Positions 17,462-26,863 are shown, numbered from the stretch's first letter. The stretch is 64,000 bases of DNA from Oceanimonas aquatica (GCF_030732065.1 NZ_JAVBHX010000011.1:1-64000), one strand, 5' to 3'. The notes: generated from the letters alone by a model not told the origin. Numbers and translations are program-made.

Positions 17462-19144
17462 TCAGTCCTTATTAACCATGGGCAGATCCAGGCCCTGCTC
17501 GCGGGCACAGTCAATGGCAATATCGTAGCCGGCGTCGGCGTGACGCATCACACCAGTGCCCGGGTCATTGCGCAGCACGCGGCTCAGGCGGGCATCGGCA
17601 GCCTCGGTGCCGTCGGCCACAATCACCACGCCCGAGTGCTGGCTGAAGCCCATGCCCACGCCACCACCATGATGCAGCGACACCCAGGTGGCACCGCCAG
17701 CGGTGTTCAGCAGGGCGTTCAGCAGCGGCCAGTCGGAGACGGCATCGGAGCCATCCTGCATGGCCTCGGTTTCCCGGTTGGGGCTGGCCACCGAGCCGGA
17801 GTCCAGGTGATCCCGGCCTATTACTATGGGCGCCTTGAGCTCGCCATTTTTCACCATGTCATTGAAGGCCCGGCCCAGACGGGCACGATCCTTGAGGCCC
17901 ACCCAGCAGATCCGCGCCGGCAGCCCCTGAAAGCTGATCCGCTCCCGGGCCATGTCAAGCCAGTTGTGCAGGTGCGGATCATCGGGGATCAGCTCCTTCA
18001 CCTTGGCATCGGTCTTGTAGATGTCTTCCGGATCCCCGGACAGGGCCACCCAGCGGAACGGGCCAATACCCTGGCAGAACAGCGGACGAATATAGGCCGG
18101 CACGAAGCCCGGGAAATCAAAGGCGTTCTCCACCCCTTTTTCCTTGGCCATCTGGCGAATATTGTTGCCGTAGTCGGTGGTGGCGGAACCCCGCTCCTGC
18201 AGCGCCAGCATGGCACGCACCTGAATGGCCATAGACTCCTTGGCGGCGTCCACCACCGCGGCTTCGTCCTTCAGACGCATGTCGGCGGCGTATTCCATGG
18301 TCCAGCCTTTCGGCAGGTAGCCGTTCAGCGGATCATGGGCGCTGGTCTGATCCGTGGTCACGTCGGGCACTATGCCCCGCTCAACGATCTCGGGGAAAAT
18401 ATCGGCACAGTTGCCGAGCAGGCCCACGGACACCGCCTCGCCCTTGCTCTTGGCCTCGTCGATGATGCCCAGGGCTTCATCCAGGCTGTGGGCCTTTTTG
18501 TCGACATAGCGGGTGCGCAGACGGAAGTCGATACGGGTTTCGTCGCATTCCACCGCAATACAGCTGAAGCCGGCCATGGTGGCGGCCAGGGGCTGGGCGC
18601 CGCCCATGCCGCCCAGACCACCGGTGAGGATCCAGCGCCCCTTGGCCTCGCCGCTGAAGTGCTGCTTGGCCATGGCCACAAAGGTCTCGTACGTGCCCTG
18701 CACAATGCCCTGAGAGCCAATGTAAATCCAGGATCCGGCGGTCATCTGGCCGTACATCATCAGGCCCTTTTTATCGAGCTCGTTGAAATGTTCCCAGTTG
18801 GCCCAGTGGGGTACCAGGTTGGAGTTGGCCAGCAGCACTCTGGGGGCATCGGCGTGGGTCTTGAACACGCCCACCGGCTTGCCGGACTGGATCAGCAGGG
18901 TTTCATCGTCTTCCAGGCGGGTCAGCACCTCGGCAATGCGATCAAAGCAGGGCCAGTTGCGCGCCGCGCGACCAATACCGCCGTACACCACCAGATCCTC
19001 GGGCCGCTCGGCCACGTCCGGGTGCAGGTTGTTGTGCAGCATGCGGTAGGCGGCCTCGGTGAGCCAGCTTTTACAGATTTTGTTGACGCCGGTGGGCGCC
19101 TTGATGACGCGGCTGGGATCGTGACGGTTGCTTTGCTGAGCCAT
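17462..19144 (-). CDS. hutU: Urocanate hydratase HutU
   Basis: Urocanase hydrates urocanate to imidazolonepropionate with tightly bound NAD+. The 560-residue product has the family sequence ([31 protein letters not shown]), the latter being the NAD-binding loop, and the conserved Cys region [11 protein letters not shown]. The ATG at 19144 is preceded by GAGGGA; the open frame extends to 19174 but without support. It lies between hutI and hutH. Confidence 0.97.
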   Translation of the reverse strand: MAQQSNRHDPSRVIKAPTGVNKICKSWLTEAAYRMLHNNLHPDVAERPEDLVVYGGIGRAARNWPCFDRIAEVLTRLEDDETLLIQSGKPVGVFKTHADAPRVLLANSNLVPHWANWEHFNELDKKGLMMYGQMTAGSWIYIGSQGIVQGTYETFVAMAKQHFSGEAKGRWILTGGLGGMGGAQPLAATMAGFSCIAVECDETRIDFRLRTRYVDKKAHSLDEALGIIDEAKSKGEAVSVGLLGNCADIFPEIVERGIVPDVTTDQTSAHDPLNGYLPKGWTMEYAADMRLKDEAAVVDAAKESMAIQVRAMLALQERGSATTDYGNNIRQMAKEKGVENAFDFPGFVPAYIRPLFCQGIGPFRWVALSGDPEDIYKTDAKVKELIPDDPHLHNWLDMARERISFQGLPARICWVGLKDRARLGRAFNDMVKNGELKAPIVIGRDHLDSGSVASPNRETEAMQDGSDAVSDWPLLNALLNTAGGATWVSLHHGGGVGMGFSQHSGVVIVADGTEAADARLSRVLRNDPGTGVMRHADAGYDIAIDCAREQGLDLPMVNKD

Positions 19145-19189
19145 GGAAAATTCCCTCTTCAGTGTCGTAATCAATACGGTTGTTTCAAT

Positions 19190-20389
19190 TCAGTGACCGG
19201 CAAATACGCGCTTCGCCAGGGTGGGCAGGCCCACGCTGTAGGCCAGCTCCGCCGGATTGCTGGTATTCCACAAACAGAAATCTGCTCGCAGGCCGGGGGC
19301 AATGCGCCCGGTGTGTTGGTGCAGCCCAAGCGCCTGAGCACCGTGGGTGGTGACGCCGCTCAGGGCTTCCAGCGGCGTCAGCCGGAACAGGGTGCAGGCC
19401 ATGTTCAGCATCAGCCGCAGGCTGAAAATCGGTGAGGTGCCGGGGTTGGCGTCGGTAGCCAGGGCCATGGGCACCTTATGGCGGCGCAGCAACGCAATGG
19501 GCGGCACTTGAGTTTCGCGCAGCATATAAAAGGCGCCCGGCAGCAGGGTGGCGACGGTGCCGGCCTCGGCCAGCGCGGTTACCCCGGCTTCATCCAGGTA
19601 TTCGATGTGATCCACCGACAGCGCGCCGGCCCGGGCAGCGGCGGCACTGCCGCCCAGGTTCGACAATTGTTCGGTATGACCCTTGATGGCCAGACCATGC
19701 TGTTTGGCGGCGGCATACACCCGCTGGCACTGGGCCACGGAAAAGCCGATGCCCTCGCAGAACACGTCCACCGCGTCGGCCAGGCCTTCGGCGGCCGCCG
19801 CCGGTATCATGCGGTTGCACACCAGCTCGATATAGCCGTCGGCATCGTCTTTATATTCCGGCGGCAGGGCATGGGCCCCGAGCAGGGTGGTCACCACCTG
19901 TACCGGCCGCTCACACCCAAGGCGGCGGGCCACCCGCAGCATTTTCAGCTCGTCTTCCACGGTGAGGCCGTAACCGGACTTGATCTCCACCGTGGTCACG
20001 CCCTCACTCATCAGCGCCTCAAGGCGCGGCAGGGCGGCGGCAAACAGCTCGTCCTCGCAGGCCGCGCGGGTGGCGCGCACCGTGCTGAGAATGCCACCGC
20101 CGGCCCGGGCGATGTCTTCATAGCTCTTGCCTTCGAGCCGGGCCTCAAACTCACCGGCGCGGCTGCCGCCAAACACCAGGTGGGTATGGCAGTCCACCAG
20201 CCCCGGGGTCAGCAGCCGGCCCTCGGCGTCAATTACCTCGCCGGCCACTCGCTCGCCGGCCGGCAGTTCACTCATGGGGCACACCCGCTCGATCAGACCC
20301 TTGGTGACAGCCACCGCCATGGGCTGGCCGGCGGTGGTCAGGCCGTCAAACAGGGTGACGTTGATCCAGAGGCGATCCGGTTGTGACAT
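19190..20389 (-). CDS. hutI: Imidazolonepropionase HutI
   Basis: HutI opens the imidazolone ring to formiminoglutamate. A 399-residue amidohydrolase with the metal-binding [10 protein letters not shown] (HxH) near residue 70, later His in KGHTEQLSN and the catalytic [10 protein letters not shown]. It leads the operon and has a TGTATATACA operator 24 bases upstream of its start, consistent with repression by HutC. The enzyme for the next step (HutG or HutF/HutG2) is not in the window. Confidence 0.96.
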   Translation of the reverse strand: MSQPDRLWINVTLFDGLTTAGQPMAVAVTKGLIERVCPMSELPAGERVAGEVIDAEGRLLTPGLVDCHTHLVFGGSRAGEFEARLEGKSYEDIARAGGGILSTVRATRAACEDELFAAALPRLEALMSEGVTTVEIKSGYGLTVEDELKMLRVARRLGCERPVQVVTTLLGAHALPPEYKDDADGYIELVCNRMIPAAAAEGLADAVDVFCEGIGFSVAQCQRVYAAAKQHGLAIKGHTEQLSNLGGSAAAARAGALSVDHIEYLDEAGVTALAEAGTVATLLPGAFYMLRETQVPPIALLRRHKVPMALATDANPGTSPIFSLRLMLNMACTLFRLTPLEALSGVTTHGAQALGLHQHTGRIAPGLRADFCLWNTSNPAELAYSVGLPTLAKRVFAGH

Positions 20390-20412
20390 GAGTGACTCCT
20401 TGCTGTGCTATT

Positions 20413-20422
20413 TGTATATACA
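20413..20422. promoter_or_regulatory. Putative HutC operator upstream of hutI
   Basis: The perfect palindrome TGTATATACA lies immediately upstream of hutI. The same motif occurs at 20532-20541, and a one-base variant lies before hutC. HutC-type GntR repressors bind such palindromes and release them on urocanate. Confidence 0.75.
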
Positions 20423-20531
20423 TTTAAATAGAACAACGACTTCGCTGACAAGCAAAAAATCAGAATAAGTGGGAATAAACAGACAAGGATCACACAATTT
20501 ATTTACATAAGCCGAACATAATCAGCCCTAT

Positions 20532-20541
20532 TGTATATACA
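20532..20541. promoter_or_regulatory. Second putative HutC operator
   Basis: Identical TGTATATACA, 110 bases from the first site and 115 bases before yaeQ. With the first site it could support cooperative binding or looping across the hutI promoter. Confidence 0.7.
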
Positions 20542-20655
20542 CTTCATTCAGTCGCGCTTCAGTTGACACTCAAACGAACAGAATGCTGGCGCCGGCAACA
20601 CTGGTCCGGTGTGTCGCTAGCCGTTACTATGTCCGCTTTTACACGGAACCCGTTC

Positions 20656-21192
20656 ATGGCCCTTTCCGCCACCCTGCGCAAGGTGCGCATCAATATCAGT
20701 GATATGACCCGCCATTATTATCAGGCTCACAGCCTGACCGTGGCCCAACACCCGTCCGAAACCGACATTCGCCTGATGGTGCGGCTGCTGGCCTTTATGC
20801 GCCATGCCGGTGAAGACCTGTCCTTTACCAAGGGGCTGAGCACAGACGACGAGCCCGAGCTGTGGCAAAAGGCCCCCGACGGCCGCATTGTGCTGTGGGT
20901 GGAGCTGGGCGAGCCCAGCGTCAAACGCATCAAACAGGCTCTGTCCCGGGCCGAACAGGTGGTGATTTACAGCTATGGCGGCCGCAGCGCCATTGATTGG
21001 TGGAACAAGCACAAGGTGGAGCTGGGTCAGCTGCCCAGACTGGAAATTTTTCATCTGGCCGATCCGCAACCGGCGCAACTGGGGGAGCTGTGCCAGCGCA
21101 GCATGGACTTGTTCGCCACCCTGCAGGACGAGGAAATTCAGCTCACCGACGGCAGCCACAGCCTGGATCTGCAGCTGACCCGCTGGCGTTGA
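20656..21192 (+). CDS. yaeQ: YaeQ family protein
   Basis: A 178-residue protein of the PD-(D/E)XK nuclease-like YaeQ fold. It starts MALSATLRKVRINISDMTRH, like E. coli YaeQ (MALKATIYKA). The conserved AQHPSETDIRLMVRLLAFM and LSTDDEPELWQKAP with LWVELGEPSVKRIKQA form the fold's acidic site, but the biochemical role is unknown. The ATG at 20656 is chosen by homology. It lies divergently from hutI, sharing a 266-base region with two HutC-type sites, but a role in histidine use is unproven. Confidence 0.92.
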   Translation: MALSATLRKVRINISDMTRHYYQAHSLTVAQHPSETDIRLMVRLLAFMRHAGEDLSFTKGLSTDDEPELWQKAPDGRIVLWVELGEPSVKRIKQALSRAEQVVIYSYGGRSAIDWWNKHKVELGQLPRLEIFHLADPQPAQLGELCQRSMDLFATLQDEEIQLTDGSHSLDLQLTRWR

Positions 21193-21268
21193 AACCAGGG
21201 AATAGGGATTGGGGACTTGGGATTAGACGACCGTGCATTTTTCCAGTCCCCAGTCCCTAGTCCCCGCC
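21190..21268. repeat. Inverted repeat with GGGGACTGGGGA-type arms
   Basis: The left arm (CCAGGGAATAGGGATTGGGG continuing to 21224) and right arm (21249-21268, CCAGTCCCCAGTCCCTAGTC continuing with CCC) are roughly complementary and can form a long imperfect hairpin between the convergent yaeQ and hutC genes. The right arm resembles 5301-5336. It may act as a terminator for both genes. Confidence 0.55.
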
Positions 21269-21273
21269 ATCAC

Positions 21274-21981
21274 TTATAGCTTCAATGTTGATCTCAGCTT
21301 GTAGCGGTTGCCGGGGTGCCAGAGCCGGGCGAAGCTCACCAGCTGGTTGAGGGACCAGGTGCGGCGGGTGACCAGCAGACAGGGTTGCTCTGCAGAAATC
21401 TGCAGCCAGTCGGCAATGTTGGCCGGCGCCAGCCGGGCCTCGACAATGTGCTCCATGTCCGACAGCGGGCACTGGGCCACCAGATAGGCATTGGGGGTCT
21501 GCTGCGTAAAATCGCAGCTCAGGTAGCCCGGCGCCAGCTGGGGATTGACGAAGCGCTCTTCCACCTGAATGGGCACGCCGTTTTCCAGGTGCACAAGTAC
21601 CGAATGAAACACCCTTGAATTAAGCCGCATGCCCATGTGCAGCGCCACTTCCTCGTCGGCACGCCGGCTGTCCAGCACCAGCACCCTGTTGGCGTAATCA
21701 TGGCCCCGGCTGCGCACCTCGTCGGCGATATTGTTGATGTCGGCCAGGGGCGACTCCGCCTTGGGCTCGGTGACAAAGGTACCCAGCCCGGCCCGGCGCA
21801 TCAGGTAACCTTCCTGCACCAGATCACGAATGGCCTTGTGGGCGGTCATGCGACTGACGCCGAACTGGCCGGCCAGCTCCTGCTCGGGGGGGATCTGCTG
21901 ATGTAGCGGATATTCCCCCGATTCGATACGGGCCAGAATATGCTGCTTGATCTGCTGGTAAAGGGGAATCGACTGGGTCAC
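21274..21981 (-). CDS. hutC: Histidine utilisation repressor HutC (GntR family)
   Basis: HutC represses hut genes and is released by urocanate. The 235-residue protein has an N-terminal GntR winged HTH (QIPPEQELAGQFGVSRMTAH) and a C-terminal UTRA ligand domain with YLSCDFTQQTPNAYL. I choose the GTG at 21981 because GGAGG precedes it by 4 bases and the product then starts MTQSIPLYQQIKQHIL, as in relatives; the open frame extends to 22047. An operator (TGTACATACA) lies 26 bases upstream, implying autoregulation. Confidence 0.93.
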   Translation of the reverse strand: MTQSIPLYQQIKQHILARIESGEYPLHQQIPPEQELAGQFGVSRMTAHKAIRDLVQEGYLMRRAGLGTFVTEPKAESPLADINNIADEVRSRGHDYANRVLVLDSRRADEEVALHMGMRLNSRVFHSVLVHLENGVPIQVEERFVNPQLAPGYLSCDFTQQTPNAYLVAQCPLSDMEHIVEARLAPANIADWLQISAEQPCLLVTRRTWSLNQLVSFARLWHPGNRYKLRSTLKL

Positions 21982-22006
21982 GGAGCCTCCTGCGCTGAAC
22001 CTCAAT

Positions 22007-22016
22007 TGTACATACA
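22007..22016. promoter_or_regulatory. Putative HutC operator upstream of hutC
   Basis: TGTACATACA inside AATTGTACATACAATT, differing by one base from the two hutI-side sites. It also lies within the divergent region before the MarR gene. Confidence 0.65.
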
Positions 22017-22138
22017 ATTGCTCCTGAGTCACGGCCGCGCCGGTCAAACCATGAAGCGGATCTTTCCAGTCCGCCGCTTTTGCGCTATGGTGCGCGCAAT
22101 TTTAACGAGCCCCCTGATAAAGAGAACACAGGTAGATT

Positions 22139-22612
22139 GTGGAAAAACATGAAGAGGTACTGGTGGCCCTGCGCCAGATCATCCGCGCCATCGATCTCCA
22201 TTCCCGCCAGCTCAGCAAGGCGTCCGGCCTGACCGGTCCCCAGCTGCTGCTGATGCAGGCCATCAGCGAGCATGGCGACATCACCATGCGCAAGCTGGCC
22301 CAGGCCACCAACATGAGCCAGGCCACCGCCACCACCATCATCGATCGGCTGGAGCAAAAGCAACTGGTGCGCCGGGAACGCAGCCAGACCGACAAGCGCA
22401 AGGTGCATGCGGTACTCACCGAGGCCGGGGTAGAAAAGCTGAAAACCGCGCCGCGCCCGCTGCAGGAAAGCTTTATTCAGCGTTTTCAGTCGCTGGAAGA
22501 GTGGGAGCAGAACCTGCTGCTGTCATCCCTGCAGCGTATTTCTTCCATGATGAACGCCCACGATCTGGACGTGGCGCCCATGCTGCAGGTGGGCAGCCTG
22601 CTGCGCGAGTAA
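22139..22612 (+). CDS. MarR family transcriptional regulator
   Basis: A 157-residue winged-HTH regulator: LTGPQLLLMQAI, MRKLAQATNMSQATATTI (recognition helix), then LVRRERSQTDKRKVHAVLTE (wing with DxR). These dimeric proteins usually repress nearby or distant genes in response to small aromatic ligands. It starts with GTG at 22139, with AGG a short distance upstream. It is divergent from hutC. No obvious target gene is adjacent; the function is unknown. Confidence 0.9.
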   Translation: MEKHEEVLVALRQIIRAIDLHSRQLSKASGLTGPQLLLMQAISEHGDITMRKLAQATNMSQATATTIIDRLEQKQLVRRERSQTDKRKVHAVLTEAGVEKLKTAPRPLQESFIQRFQSLEEWEQNLLLSSLQRISSMMNAHDLDVAPMLQVGSLLRE

Positions 22613-22627
22613 TCACGCAGCAGCACC

Positions 22628-23206
22628 TTATTCCAGACCGATACCGATATTGGACACGCCGCCCTGAGCGGCAAAGTCCCGCACCGCCAGTATGGCCTCG
22701 GCTTCCCGAGGCTGTGCCACCCGCTCCAGCAGCTCCACCTGAAATTCCATTTCGGCTTCCATCAGCTCATGTTCGTAGAGCTCATGCTCTTCCAGCTCCC
22801 GCTCCGCCATCAGCTCGGCAAAGCCGGCCACCGTGCCCAGTGAGGCACTGCTGGCCTCCTGCGCTTCTTCACCAATGCGGCAGATCACCGAGTTGTAGGC
22901 CGCCCCAAGAGCCACACTGGCATCCAGGGCCGGATAGGCGCCATAGGATTCAAATTTGCTCGGATCCGGAATAAAATTCTCGAACGACTCCAGCTCGGCG
23001 GTCAGATCCACCCGCGATCCCTTGACCGTCAGGTAGGTCCAGAGCACGTCCAGGCAATGGCGAAAGCGGTCACCGTCACCAAAACCGGCGGTATCGGCAA
23101 ACAACCGGTAGTTGGGATACATGCGCTCCGCCAGCGCCAGGGCGAACACGGTTTGCTGCCAGGGCGAGAGCTTGTTGAGTTTTTTGTAAAATTTATCGCC
23201 GAACAC
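22628..23206 (-). CDS. yjaG: YjaG family protein (DUF416)
   Basis: A 192-residue protein like E. coli YjaG: LSPWQQTVFALALAERMYPN, TAGFGDGDRFRHCLDVLW and the C-terminal GVSNIGIGLE. No function is established. The GTG at 23206 has AAGGA 7 bases upstream; upstream residues in the longer open frame (to 23287) do not look like the family. It is convergent with the MarR gene. A Glu-rich helical stretch (about residues 125-160) is notable. Confidence 0.88.
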   Translation of the reverse strand: MFGDKFYKKLNKLSPWQQTVFALALAERMYPNYRLFADTAGFGDGDRFRHCLDVLWTYLTVKGSRVDLTAELESFENFIPDPSKFESYGAYPALDASVALGAAYNSVICRIGEEAQEASSASLGTVAGFAELMAERELEEHELYEHELMEAEMEFQVELLERVAQPREAEAILAVRDFAAQGGVSNIGIGLE

Positions 23207-23356
23207 GCGAAATTCCTTGTGGTTGGGTTTACCCCGCAGCCCTCTTGCGCGTTTGCGCTGCAGGCTCACAGTTTGCGGGGGAAACACTGGTATAAGATTT
23301 TTGCTGTGTCATTGTCTCACAAAACCGGCGAACACCCCATTTCAAGGAGAACAGGT

Positions 23357-24301
23357 ATGGCCAATCATACCCTGCTGCTGCTCAGCCAGGACAATCATCA
23401 CTACCGGGATCTGCTGAGCAAGGCCTACCTGCCGGGCCTGACCGTGCTGATGCCCGGCAACGACAACGAGATTCGCGCGGGCCTGGAGCGGGCCGACATT
23501 ATGCTGGGCGAGCCCGCCCGGATTCGTCCCTGGCTGAAGGAAGCCCGGCAGCTGAAATGGGTGCAGTCCACCTATGCCGGGGTCGATGTGCTGCTGAGCC
23601 CCGGCACCCGCCAGGACTACCAGCTCACCAATGTGCGCGGCATTTTCGGCCCCCTGGTGAGTGAATACGTGTTTGCCCACCTGCTGTCGCTGAACCGCCA
23701 CCTGCGCCACTACCGGGAGCAGCAACGCCACCACAACTGGCAGCCCATTGCCTACCAGAGCCTGGCCGGCAAGACCATGCTGATCCTAGGCACCGGCAGC
23801 ATCGGCCAGCACGTGGCCGGCACCGCCCGTCATTTTGGCATGCAGGTGCTCGGCATCAGCCGCACCGGCCGTGAAGCCCCCAACTTTGACCGCACTTATC
23901 AGCCGCCGGCACTGAACAAGGTACTGCCCCAGGCCGACGTGGTGGTGAGCGTGCTGCCCTCCACCCCCGAAACCCGGCAGTTGTTTGACGAAGAGCGGCT
24001 CAACTACATCAAGCCCGGCGTGGTGTTCTTTAACGTGGGCCGGGGCGATGCCGTGGACGAAACCGCCTTGCTGCACGCCCTGCGATCCGGCCGTATCGGT
24101 GCCGCCGTGCTCGATGTGTTCGCTACCGAGCCGCTGCCTGAAAGCAGCCTGCTGTGGGACATGCCCAACGTGGTGATCACACCCCACAATTCGGGCTACA
24201 GCTTTCCGGATCAAATCGTGACCCGCTTCAGCCGTAATTACCTGAAGTTTATTGAAGGTAAAGCCATGGAAGGGGTAGTGAACTTCGATCTGGGCTACTG
24301 A
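23357..24301 (+). CDS. D-2-hydroxyacid dehydrogenase family protein
   Basis: A 314-residue NAD(P)-dependent dehydrogenase of the D-isomer family. The Rossmann motif LGTGSIGQHVAGTA is at about residues 144-157. The catalytic Arg is in FFNVGRGDAVDE, Glu in ATEPLPESS and His in TPHNSGYS. The substrate is probably glyoxylate, hydroxypyruvate or another 2-oxoacid, but cannot be fixed. AAGGAGAACAGGT precedes the ATG. Its stop overlaps the start of the glycosylase gene by one base. Confidence 0.88.
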   Translation: MANHTLLLLSQDNHHYRDLLSKAYLPGLTVLMPGNDNEIRAGLERADIMLGEPARIRPWLKEARQLKWVQSTYAGVDVLLSPGTRQDYQLTNVRGIFGPLVSEYVFAHLLSLNRHLRHYREQQRHHNWQPIAYQSLAGKTMLILGTGSIGQHVAGTARHFGMQVLGISRTGREAPNFDRTYQPPALNKVLPQADVVVSVLPSTPETRQLFDEERLNYIKPGVVFFNVGRGDAVDETALLHALRSGRIGAAVLDVFATEPLPESSLLWDMPNVVITPHNSGYSFPDQIVTRFSRNYLKFIEGKAMEGVVNFDLGY

Positions 24302-24873
24302 TGAAACAACTGCTCGCCGACGTGCGCGCCTGCCGGTTGTGCGAGGCCGAGCTGCCGCTGGGGCCACGCCCGGTGGTGCAGCTGGGTGACGGCGCGCGCA
24401 TTCTGATCATCGGCCAGGCGCCGGGCACGCGCGTGCATGACACCGGCATTCCCTGGAACGATGCCAGCGGCGACACCCTGCGCCGCTGGCTGGAACTTAG
24501 TCGCGAGCAGTTTTACGACCCTGAGCGTATTGCCATTATGCCCATGGGATTCTGTTATCCGGGCCGGGGCAAAAGCGGCGATCTGCCGCCCCGGCCCGAA
24601 TGCGCTCCTACCTGGCACAAACGCATTCTGGCGGCCCTGCCCGACATTCGTCTGACCCTGCTGATCGGCCAGTATGCCCAGCGTTATTATCTCGGCAACC
24701 GATACCGCACTCTCACCGACACCGTGCGCCACTGGCGGGAGTTCGCCCCGGACAGGCTGCCCCTGCCCCACCCCTCGCCCCGCAACCGCCGCTGGCTGAT
24801 GCAAAACCCCTGGTTCGAGCAGGAAGAGCTGCCTGCTCTCAGGGCTCGGGTGCATGAAGTTCTGAAAAGCTGA
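24301..24873 (+). CDS. Uracil-DNA glycosylase family protein, probable [4Fe-4S] type
   Basis: A 190-residue protein of the UDG superfamily. Motif GQAPGTR (residues 38-44) replaces the usual GEAPG, and LPHPSPRNRRW is the second motif. Four cysteines at 11, 14, 85 and 101 have the C-x2-C ... C-x15-C spacing of iron-sulfur family 4 UDGs. It may excise uracil or a related base; Gln in place of Glu could change specificity. The TGATG junction indicates coupled translation with the dehydrogenase gene. Confidence 0.82.
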   Translation: MKQLLADVRACRLCEAELPLGPRPVVQLGDGARILIIGQAPGTRVHDTGIPWNDASGDTLRRWLELSREQFYDPERIAIMPMGFCYPGRGKSGDLPPRPECAPTWHKRILAALPDIRLTLLIGQYAQRYYLGNRYRTLTDTVRHWREFAPDRLPLPHPSPRNRRWLMQNPWFEQEELPALRARVHEVLKS

Positions 24874-24948
24874 AAGCCGGAAGCCTCAGCAATGCGAAGC
24901 GACAGCACGGTTGCACTTCACGACACGCTTCATTGAAGGCCACTCATT

Positions 24949-24992
24949 AAAAAGCCTGCTGCGAACATACTTAATGTTCGTTCAGGCTTTTT
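24949..24992. terminator. Bidirectional hairpin
   Basis: AAAAAGCCTG (24949-24958) pairs with CAGGCTTTTT (24983-24992), and an inner stem GAACAT/ATGTTC lies within the loop. Suitable for ending the UDG operon on plus and any transcript from the right on minus. Confidence 0.75.
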
Positions 24993-25039
24993 ACTTCGTC
25001 ACGGCGAGCAAGCTCGCCCCATGTACGCTCGGCAAATGC

Positions 25040-25110
25040 ATCTGACCGCCAGGGATGGCGGAAATGCCGAAAATGCAGGAGCAACTTTTCGGCCATGGCA
25101 TTTGACGGTC
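25040..25110 (+). repeat. Related hairpin-bearing segment upstream of copy B
   Basis: Contains ACCGCCAGGGATGGCGG, a stem-loop with the same NNNCA-GGGA-TGGNNN design as the stems in copies A and B, followed by AAATGCCGAAAATGC and a near inverted copy (GGCCATGGCATTT). It may be another unit of the same repeat family. Confidence 0.5.
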
Positions 25111-25193
25111 GGCTACGGCAATCCCCGCTGTCACTTCGTGAAATTACAGAGCTGCCAGTTGGAGAGCAGCAGACAGCAGGGTGCCAGCCCAGG

Positions 25194-25324
25194 GAGGGCA
25201 AAGGGTGTCTGCTTCGCCGTGCCCTTTGCGCCATGGATGGCGCAACGGAGCCCCCAGGGATGGGTTCACGGCGTGCCGGAGAAGTAGTGCCCTTTGTCCG
25301 ACCGATAGGCACGGCAAAACAGAC
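25194..25324 (+). repeat. Dispersed intergenic hairpin repeat, copy B
   Basis: Matches copy A (5101-5226, reverse strand): shared GGGCAAAGGGTGTCTGCTTC, then CGCCGTGCCCTT, and GCGTGCCGGAGAAG. The stems are GCGCCA-TGGA-TGGCGC and CCCA-GGGA-TGGG, differing from copy A by paired substitutions that preserve pairing. Confidence 0.75.
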
Positions 25325-25347
25325 ACTATAAAGTTGCGCCTGACACA

Positions 25348-26136
25348 TCAGCCGCGCCTGGGGATGACCTGTGACAGCAAAAACAGGGTGGCGGCGGCCA
25401 CCACAACGGACGGACCGGTGGGGGTATCGTAACTGAACGACAGTTGCAGACCGCCCAGTACCGCCAGCACGCCAATGCCCGAGGCCAGGGCGGCCATCTG
25501 TTCTGGCGTGCGACTGAAGCGGCGGGCGGTGGCGGCGGGAATGATCAGCAGCGAGGTGATGATCAGCGCTCCCACAAACTTCATCGCCACTGCGATTAAC
25601 ACACTGATCATCAACAGCAGCAGCAACTTGAGTCGTTCCACCTTGAGCCCTTCCACCCGGGCCAGCTCCTCACTCACGGTAATGGACAGCAGCGGGCTCC
25701 AGAACCGGCGCAACACCAGCAGCAGCAGGGCGCCGCCACCGTAGATCCACACCAGATCCGACGCCTGGATCGCCAGCAGATCCCCGAACAGATAAGCCAT
25801 CAGATCCACGCGAATGTTGTCCATAAAGGCCAGCGCCACCAGCCCCAGTGACAGGGCAGTATGGGCCAGAATGCCCAGCAGGGTGTCGGTGCCCAGCCGG
25901 CTGCCCCGTTGCAGACCGGCCAGCAGCAGGCCCAGCAGCAAACAGGCCACCAGCACCGCCAGGGTCAGGTTGATTTGCAGCAGCAGGCCCATGGCCACCC
26001 CCAGCAAGGAGGAATGGGCCAGGGTATCGCCAAAGTAGGCCATGCGCCGCCACACCACAAAGCTGCCCAGGGGGCCGGCCAGCAATGCAATGCCGAGCCC
26101 CGCCAGCAGGGCATAAAGCAGAAAACTATCCCACAT
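25348..26136 (-). CDS. znuB: Zinc ABC transporter permease ZnuB
   Basis: A 262-residue inner-membrane permease of the ABC-3 family for high-affinity zinc uptake. Eight or more hydrophobic segments; conserved [19 protein letters not shown]-like sequence appears as [20 protein letters not shown]. The ATG at 26136 overlaps the end of znuC by 11 bases, indicating coupled translation. Works with ZnuC (ATPase) and ZnuA (binding protein) encoded alongside. Confidence 0.95.
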   Translation of the reverse strand: MWDSFLLYALLAGLGIALLAGPLGSFVVWRRMAYFGDTLAHSSLLGVAMGLLLQINLTLAVLVACLLLGLLLAGLQRGSRLGTDTLLGILAHTALSLGLVALAFMDNIRVDLMAYLFGDLLAIQASDLVWIYGGGALLLLVLRRFWSPLLSITVSEELARVEGLKVERLKLLLLLMISVLIAVAMKFVGALIITSLLIIPAATARRFSRTPEQMAALASGIGVLAVLGGLQLSFSYDTPTGPSVVVAAATLFLLSQVIPRRG

Positions 26137-26863
26137 GGCGTACGTCTCCGTGGTGCTCTTCGTCGCAATGATGATGATGGGTATACACCGCCAGCTGGGC
26201 CAGCTCGGGGCGGCCGAACAGACGGGCAAACTCGGGGTGGCGCGCCACCTGTTCGGGCTCACCGTGACAGCAGACGTGGCGGTTCAGGCAAATCACCCTG
26301 TGGGTACTGGCCATCACCAGGTGCAGATCGTGAGACACCATGAGCACGCCGCATTGCAGCTCCCCGGCCAGTTGCTGGATCAGCGCATAGAGCTCGGTCT
26401 GGCCGTGCACGTCCACCCCCTGAGCCGGCTCATCGAGGATAAGCAGCTCGGGCTCCATCATCAGGGCCCGGGCCAGCAAAATACGCTGCATTTCGCCGCC
26501 GGACAGCGCCTGCATGGCCCGTTCGGCCAGCCGCTCTGCCCCCACCCGCGACAGCGCCTGAGCCACCGTCAGCCGGCGACCGCGAGACAGGCTGAGAAAG
26601 CGCGCCACCGTCAGCGGCAGCACCGGATCCAGGTGCAGCTTTTGGGGCACATAGCCCACCCGCAGGCCCGGCTTGCGCCAAAGCGTTCCCCGGCTGGCCT
26701 GGCGCAGCTCCAGCACCAGTTTTATCAACGAGCTTTTGCCGGCGCCGTTGGGGCCGACCACGGTGAGGATCTCGCCACGGTGCAGGCTCAGGGAGATGTG
26801 ATCCAGAATGACGTTGCCGTCCGCTTCCAGGCCGACCTCGGTCAGCTCTACCAGTTTGGTCAT
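26126..26863 (-). CDS. znuC: Zinc ABC transporter ATP-binding protein ZnuC
   Basis: A 245-residue ATPase: Walker [10 protein letters not shown] (about residues 37-45), signature [15 protein letters not shown], Walker [16 protein letters not shown] and H-loop MVSHDLHLV. The AQGVDV sequence is typical of ZnuC. The C-terminus has a His cluster ([14 protein letters not shown]) which may bind zinc. Divergent from znuA across an 86-base region with a Zur-like box. Confidence 0.96.
   Translation of the reverse strand: MTKLVELTEVGLEADGNVILDHISLSLHRGEILTVVGPNGAGKSSLIKLVLELRQASRGTLWRKPGLRVGYVPQKLHLDPVLPLTVARFLSLSRGRRLTVAQALSRVGAERLAERAMQALSGGEMQRILLARALMMEPELLILDEPAQGVDVHGQTELYALIQQLAGELQCGVLMVSHDLHLVMASTHRVICLNRHVCCHGEPEQVARHPEFARLFGRPELAQLAVYTHHHHCDEEHHGDVRHVG

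Larger units (their letters stand above)
24874..25347. other. 474-base intergenic region without genes
   Basis: It contains the hairpin at 24949-24992, a hairpin-rich stretch at 25040-25110 and repeat copy B at 25194-25324. Short open frames crossing it resemble translated repeat sequence, not proteins. The flanking genes are convergent (UDG and znuB), so no promoter is required here. Confidence 0.7.

Noticed and set aside
17456-19435. 659-codon plus-strand frame
   Set aside because: Antisense shadow of hutU and the end of hutI.
20479-20494. Possible CRP site upstream of hutI
   Set aside because: Only one half (TCACA on plus) matches the consensus; the other half is poor.
25021-25331. Short frames in the 24874-25347 gap that resemble the translation of 4928-5239
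   Set aside because: The similarity follows the shared DNA repeat in only one frame; the stem-loop covariation argues for a DNA/RNA element and not a protein.
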